Source: Ochotona curzoniae
Taxonomy: Eukaryota; Chordata; Mammalia; Lagomorpha; Ochotonidae
DNA length: 64,000 nucleotides
Direction: 5' to 3'
NCBI RefSeq assembly: GCF_017591425.1
Contig: NW_024465655.1
Span: 805,501-869,500, forward strand
Shown: piece by piece, positions 58,926 to 64,000 of the stretch
Layout of the letters: each line of letters begins with the position of its first letter
Position numbering within the stretch: position 1 is the stretch's first letter
Position numbers and translations under genes: made by a program
Notes under the pieces: model-generated
What the model was told of the DNA's origin: nothing
The model's database searches: none
Seen by the model: only the letters and a program-made list of their open reading frames with translations

Positions 58926-59289
58926 CTACTGATAGAGCACCAACACATGATACAAATCATGAACTCAACCAAGCTTACATCAGTACACAATACAAATTAT
59001 CCAGTCCGCCGTGGTGGTGTGAAACACAGAGACCCAATCGGTTTGAACATCATGTACTTCTGAACTACCCAGTGAGTACGAGCTGCATCCTGCCTGGTGG
59101 TGAGCAACAGAACCAGGCAAACAGGTCCTTCCAATTCCACAGACAGAAATCAATCGGAGGAGGTCAGCTTACCACATGAGCTCTGAAATAAAAGCAAGAT
59201 CTTATCCTGGAATAAGAACTCTTGTTTCCTTTTCTGGACTTCCAAGAACCTGACATTTTGGACTCCTCTTGGAAATGTTTCAGGAGATC

Positions 59290-59560
59290 TAGCCTTAGTG
59301 TCCCCGGATGCTTACATTCCATCCAGCTCTCTCATGTAGGTCGCAGTGGTCCTCTGCCGTCCTCCCAAGGTGAACCTTTGTAGGAAGCTAGAATCCCAAG
59401 TGGAGCAAGTACCCAGGAACCTCACTATAGAAGTAGGTGACCCCAGTGGCTACCTATACGCTCCTGGCTTTGTCCTGGTCCTTATGGCCATTTGGGGAGT
59501 GAACCATTAGATGGAAAATCTCTTTCTCTTTGTAACTCTGCCTTTCAAATAGTTTCCTTA
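59290..59560 (+). mobile_element. Old SINE
   Basis: The 3' half is clear (GGCCATTTGGGGAGTGAACC, CTTTCAAATAG); the 5' half is degraded. Confidence 0.62.
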
Positions 59561-59562
59561 AA

Positions 59563-59885
59563 ATATTTATTTATTTTTATTGAAAATGAAGATTTACAAA
59601 GAGAAGGAAAGACACAGAGAAAGATCTTTCATCCACTGATTTATTCCCCAAGTGGTTATAATGGCTGGAGCTGAGATGATCTGAAGCCAGGAGCCAGGAA
59701 CTTCTTCCTGGTCTCCCACGTGGGTGCAGGGTCCCAAGACTTTGAGCCATCGTTGACTGCTTTCCCAGGCTACAAGGACAGAGTTGGATGGAGAGTGGAA
59801 CAGCTAAGACATAAAGTAGAGCCCATGTGGGCTGCAGGTGCTTCAGGGTGAGGATTTATAGCCATTGTACCATCACGCTGGGCCC
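59563..59885 (-). mobile_element. Lagomorph SINE
   Basis: Minus-oriented full copy inserted at the tail of the preceding SINE; head CATCACGCTGGGCCC. Confidence 0.84.
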
Positions 59886-60719
59886 TCTAGTTTTTTAAGT
59901 CCTTAAAAGAAAAAAAAGACTCTCACTGTCTGGACAGGCATTTGACACAGGGGTCAAAAGGTCACTTGGTGGGGCCTGGGGCAGTAGCCTACTGGCTGAA
60001 GTTCTTACCTTGCACGCGGGTGTGGGTCCTCCTTCTAAACTTGGGCACGCATTTCCCTTCTGATTTTTCTGTGGCTTTTTCTGGTCTTTTTGCTTTATGT
60101 TCATGTGGTTGAGTGAATGGGCAGCGCCGTGCAGTCGCTAAGGGTACTGGAGTCTAATTCAGTTGGTCAAAACATCGCTGAGAAACCTGCACTTGCCCTG
60201 TGTGTTTATTTTTCTCGAACATTCTCTTTGCAGTAGCAGGTTAACAAGGAAGTTCCCTTCACTCCCTTCCCCTAGACAGAAGGAAAAAAAAAATAACAGG
60301 AAGTGCAGCACCGAAAACAATGGAGATGAATATCAGATATTTATTCCCCTCCTTAGAGTATTAGGTCAGTCTCGCTACACTTGAAAGACTCCAAGTTGCT
60401 TTGAGGTTGAAGCGTTTTTGCAGAGAAACTTGACTGCGTTTGCTAAAATGGAGGCAAGTTAGAACACAGCCTTTTGAACAAAAATGCGTAGATCCAATTC
60501 CCACAACGCACAGTCTCCTCTCGAGCCTGCTAATCACGCTGGAGATCCAAGAACCTGAACTGATCTAGCGGTAGATAAACTACTTCCTTGCTGCGTTCCC
60601 ACGGACTCTGTGCATCGTAGGGCAATAAATAGGACATATTATTTATTATGTCCCTCTGTGTGTGTCAGAATTTTTGAAGAGATTTTTGTTTGTTCGAACA
60701 AGTTCCAGGGAGAGAACCG

Positions 60720-60975
60720 TCCATGCGTTAGTCTACTGTGCACTTGGCTGCAATGGCCAGGCTTGGGCGAGGCTGAAGCTAAGAGCCAGGAACTTCATCT
60801 GAGTCGCCCACGTGTGTGGCGGGGTGCCCAAGTACTTAGAGTATCTTCCGCTGCTTCTCCAAGGCCATTAGGGAACTGGATGGGGAGTGGTGCAGCCAGA
60901 ATTTGAATCAGCGCCAATATAGAATGCCATTGCTACAGATGGTGACTTAACGCGCTACACCGCAGCGCTAACCCA
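60720..60975 (-). mobile_element. Old SINE
   Basis: Minus-oriented; ends at head GCTACACCGCAGCGCTAACCC. Confidence 0.72.
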
Positions 60976-61017
60976 AGAAACACAGGCTTTAAAGACATTT
61001 TTATTTTATTTCAGAGA

Positions 61018-61352
61018 TTTTTTTTAAAGATTTATTTATTTTTATTACAAAGTCAGATATACAGAGAGGAGGAGAGACAGAGAGAAAGATCTTTCGTCCA
61101 ATGATTCACTCCCAAAGCAGCCTCAATGGCCAGAGCTGAGCCAATCCGAAGCCAGGAGCCCAGAGGCTCTTCCAGGCCTACCACGCGGGTGCAGGGTCCC
61201 AGGGCTTTGGGCCGTCCTCTGCTGCTTTCCCAGGCCACAGGCAGGGAGCTGGATGGGAAGTGGAGCTGCCGGGATTAGAACTGGCCCATACGGGATCATG
61301 GCGCAGTGTTCAATGCGAGGACTTTAGTCACTAGGCTACTGCACCGAGTCCT
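61018..61352 (-). mobile_element. Lagomorph SINE
   Basis: Full minus-oriented copy, first of three minus copies in a row. Confidence 0.88.
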
Positions 61353-61676
61353 ATTATTGTTTTTAAAGACTTATTTTTATTGAAAAGGCAAGTTTAGAGA
61401 TCAAGAAGGGGAGACAGAGAGAAAGAACCGCCTTATCTGCCGTCTCATTCTCCAGATGGCCACAGCAGCTCCTGATCTGAAGCCAGGAGCCTGGAACGTC
61501 TCCCACGTCTCCCATGTGGGTGCAGGGACCCAAGCCCTTGGGCCTCTACTGCACTTCTAGTAGCATTAGTATGGAGCTGGATTGGAAGTGGAGCATCCAA
61601 GATCCAAACCATTGCCTTTCTGGTATGCTGGCACCATAGATGGTGGCTTAACCTACTTTGCCATAGCACCAACCAA
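61353..61676 (-). mobile_element. SINE
   Basis: Second of three consecutive minus-oriented copies; head GCCATAGCACCAACC. Confidence 0.8.
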
Positions 61677-61682
61677 TTCACG

Positions 61683-61984
61683 TCTTTTATTTATTTATAT
61701 ATTTATTTATTGGAAAGGCAGGTTTACAGAGAGAAAGAGAGACACCGAGATATCTTCCAACTGCTGATTCACTCCAAGTGGCCACAATGACTGGAGCTGA
61801 GCTGATGTGAAGCCAGGAGCCAGAAGCTTCTTCTGGGTCTCCCATGTGGTTGCAGGGTCTCCCAGGCCACAAGCAGGGAGCTGGATGGGAAGTGAACACA
61901 GACTGAGACATGAAGCAGCAGCTCTATGGGATCCCAGCACACGCAAGGTGAGGATTTAGCCACTGAGCAACTGCGTCGGGCCCA
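61683..61984 (-). mobile_element. Lagomorph SINE
   Basis: Third minus copy, flanked by ATTCACGTCTTTTA and the similar ATTCATGTCTATTC, a likely diverged TSD. Confidence 0.86.
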
Positions 61985-62167
61985 TTCATGTCTATTCTTA
62001 AATCATAGTAATAGAAGATATATAATTTACTGTCTCATGTAGCCCTTCAAGGAGCACTTTATGGAAGTGGTTTTATAAACACCGGCTCATTATACCCAGA
62101 CCACAATTCTAGGAAGTAGGTATATTAGCAAGATTTTAATAGTTCCGTATTTTATTTAATTCACTTT

Positions 62168-62452
62168 TTAAAAAGATGTGTTTTATTTTCATGGAAAAGT
62201 CAGAGATACACAGAGCAGAGACACAGTGAGGAAGATCCTCTGTTCAATGATTCATTCCTTACCTGCCACTGTGGCTAGAGCTGCGCCAGTCTGAGACTCC
62301 TCCAGGTCTCCCACACGGGTGCAGAGTCCCAACACTTTGGGCCATCCTTGTCTGCTTTCCCAGGCCACAGGCGGTGAGCTGGATGGGAAGTGGGGCAGCT
62401 GGTATACAAACTGGACCCGTATGGGATCCCAGTGAGTGCAAGGCGAGGATCA
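62168..62452 (-). mobile_element. SINE
   Basis: Minus-oriented; tail AAAAAGATGTGTTTTATTT, head truncated after AAGGCGAGGAT. Confidence 0.8.
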
Positions 62453-62454
62453 TT

Positions 62455-62964
62455 GCTCCCTAGAGGCCTCTGCCCTGGGCTGTGGTCAGCGTGGAGGTGA
62501 TACAGAAGGATTCTGGGAAGGGATGGCAATGGATGGGAAAGTTGGGAGGCTGAGTGAGCCCTGTGACGAGGAAGTCAGGACTGATGTTCACTCCCCATGT
62601 ATCAGCAAAGGCCAGGAGCCACCTGCAGGGCCAGCTCTGTCCCCCACTCCCTGATCTCGGCGTTCACCCTTCCAGGGCCCGGCAGGTGCTCTTTCCTGAA
62701 GCACTCTGCATCTCCTTCCCACATCTCACGGGGTCTTCGTCAAGTACAGGCTACGTTTTCTTCACAATCCTTTCTCTTGGAGGATCTCAGAGACACTGGA
62801 GCCATCCGCACCTCCAGCCAGACACCCTGAGACGTGCCCGTCCATTTCTTACTCACCTATGGAAACACCACCTTGGAGCAGAGAGGTGAGCAGCAGACAT
62901 GGGCACCTGGTACCAGGAGAAGCAGGCTCTGGGCTTGAAGTTCGGGCCCTCCTGTCCAGTCCAA
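62455..62964. other. Unique sequence beside the pentanucleotide satellite
   Basis: GC-moderate, SINE-free sequence with no gene or motif I can support. Confidence 0.5.
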
Positions 62965-63140
62965 CCCCATCTCATCCCATCCCACCCCACCCCATCCCAT
63001 CCCATCCCATCCCACCCCATCCCATCCCATCCCATCCCACCCCATCCCATCCCATCCCATCCCATCCCATCCCATCCCATCCCACCCCATCCCACCCCAT
63101 CCCACCCCATCCCATCCCATCCCACCCCATCCCATCCCAT
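62965..63140 (+). repeat. CCCAT/CCCAC pentanucleotide satellite
   Basis: About 35 tandem 5-bp units, CCCAT with interspersed CCCAC. The complementary strand reads GGGAT/GGGGT, a regular series of GGG runs. The repetitive frames here are not genes. Confidence 0.97.
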
Positions 63141-63289
63141 TTACTCCAGTCTATTGTCTGTGACTTAGACTCCTGAACTGGTCAGCCCAACCAACAGAGT
63201 GTCAGTTCCATCTGCTGGTCTAACTAAACCCCAAGGCTTTGAGTCCTCTGTCTGTCAATTTTCAGTTCTGAAGATGATCTATTTGAGAT

Positions 63290-63645
63290 TATTTTCTGGA
63301 GTGCATCTTCACAATTCTTCTGAAGAACAAACACATGGATTTAGGTAAATTCAAACTATCTCAAACCAACATTATACAAAAAACTTCTACAACTGAACAA
63401 ATGCAGAACTTTTAAAACCATGGAGGAGGTATTTAAATAGATATTTCTTCAAAGAATATGTACACATTGTCCATAAGTGCCTGAAAAGATGCCAATGACT
63501 TATGAAAGAATGCTAATGAATCTATAATGACACATCACTTCGCATCTATTGAGAAGGAAGTGTTGGCAAGAATGTACTAACACTGGAACTCTCCTGCCTT
63601 AGCAGTGGCAATGTCACCAAGTAGAGGAATTTCTATTTTTAAAAA
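63290..63645 (+). mobile_element. L1 fragment
   Basis: AATAGATATTTCTTCAAAG and GCCTGAAAAGATGCCAATG are recognisable L1 3'-region sequences. Confidence 0.7.
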
Positions 63646-63649
63646 GCCC

Positions 63650-63708
63650 AGAAGGGATCCGAGAACATGCAAGACAAGGATTTAGCCACTAGGCTATCAT
63701 GCTGGCCC
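63650..63708 (-). mobile_element. SINE head fragment
   Basis: AGGATTTAGCCACTAGGC to CATGCTGGCCC, the inverted SINE head only. Confidence 0.65.
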
Positions 63709-63748
63709 AAAATAAATAATAAATCTTTTTTAAAAAATGTTCTTATTT

Positions 63749-64000
63749 AGGGACCAGCAGATAGCTCAATAGGTTACTCCTCCCCCCCTGTGGTGCTGGC
63801 ATCCCACGTGGATGCCAGCTCATATTTCGGCTGCTCCACTTCCCATCCAGCTCTCTGCTTAGGTCCTAGAAAAGCAGCAGAGGATGACACACAGCCTTGG
63901 GACCCTGCACTGCCTGGGAGACCTGGAAGGTGCTCCTGGCTCTTGGCTTTAGATTGCCTCAGCTCTCACCATTGTGGCCAATTAGGAATTGAACCAGTGG
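63749..64000 (+). mobile_element. Lagomorph SINE, cut by window end
   Basis: Head GGGACCAGCAGATAGCTCAA; the element continues past the window. Confidence 0.82.

Noticed and set aside
62853..63176. Frames rich in Ser-His-Pro-Ile or Gly-Trp-Asp-Met
   Set aside because: Direct products of the CCCAT pentamer repeat, open in all frames because 5-bp units rarely make stops.
1..64000. CRISPR arrays, operons, phage or bacterial systems
   Set aside because: Introns, SINEs, L1 and a CpG island show this is a mammalian chromosome; all repeats are explained by transposons or satellites.

Overview
This window is mammalian nuclear DNA carrying one protein-coding gene, the tight-junction gene occludin (OCLN), complete on the minus strand. 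Dozens of tRNA-derived SINEs fill the introns and flanks. They share a head with a Pol III B box (GGTTCTAATCC), a body ending in AATAAATCTTT and an A-rich tail. This is the lagomorph C-repeat type, and the young subfamily looks more like pika (Ochotona) than rabbit. The species call is an inference from repeats recalled from memory.

Layout, read along the minus strand from right to left. About 51.3-64 kb is the 5' flank: SINEs, one L1 piece and a CCCAT satellite, with no recognisable gene. A CpG island at about 49.65-51.25 kb holds the promoter and non-coding exon 1, with seven CACCTG/CAGGTG E-boxes in under 400 bp. Coding exons 2-9 lie at 36.1, 32.0, 29.1, 15.7, 10.4, 9.4, 6.7 and 4.3 kb. 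Every junction has AG/GT. The exon lengths (50, 676, 162, 149, 216, 172, 42 and 102 nt) add to 1,569 nt, an uninterrupted reading frame of 522 codons plus stop, the same length as human occludin. A 3' UTR of about 0.65 kb ends at an AATAAA signal near 3.62 kb. Positions 1 to about 3.5 kb are the 3' flank.

The protein has the expected plan: a PPPY motif at the N-terminus, four membrane segments (MARVEL domain), a Gly/Tyr-rich first extracellular loop, a second loop with a Cys pair, and a C-terminal occludin/ELL coiled coil. Departures from human occludin include Gly for Cys at residue 409 and Ser-Ser at 489-490.

Intron 1 contains a decayed class I (gammaretrovirus-like) endogenous retrovirus with protease and reverse-transcriptase remnants, broken by stops and a SINE. 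Intron 4 contains a SINE with a 36-nt 5' piece of U2 snRNA inserted in it, flanked by a target-site duplication. Intron 2 carries a compound minisatellite of four 32-bp units separated by TG tracts. Several L1 3'-end fragments are present. I found no operon, CRISPR array, functional RNA gene or second protein-coding gene, and nothing that amounts to a new biological system. The points of interest are in the OCLN gene and the repeat structures.
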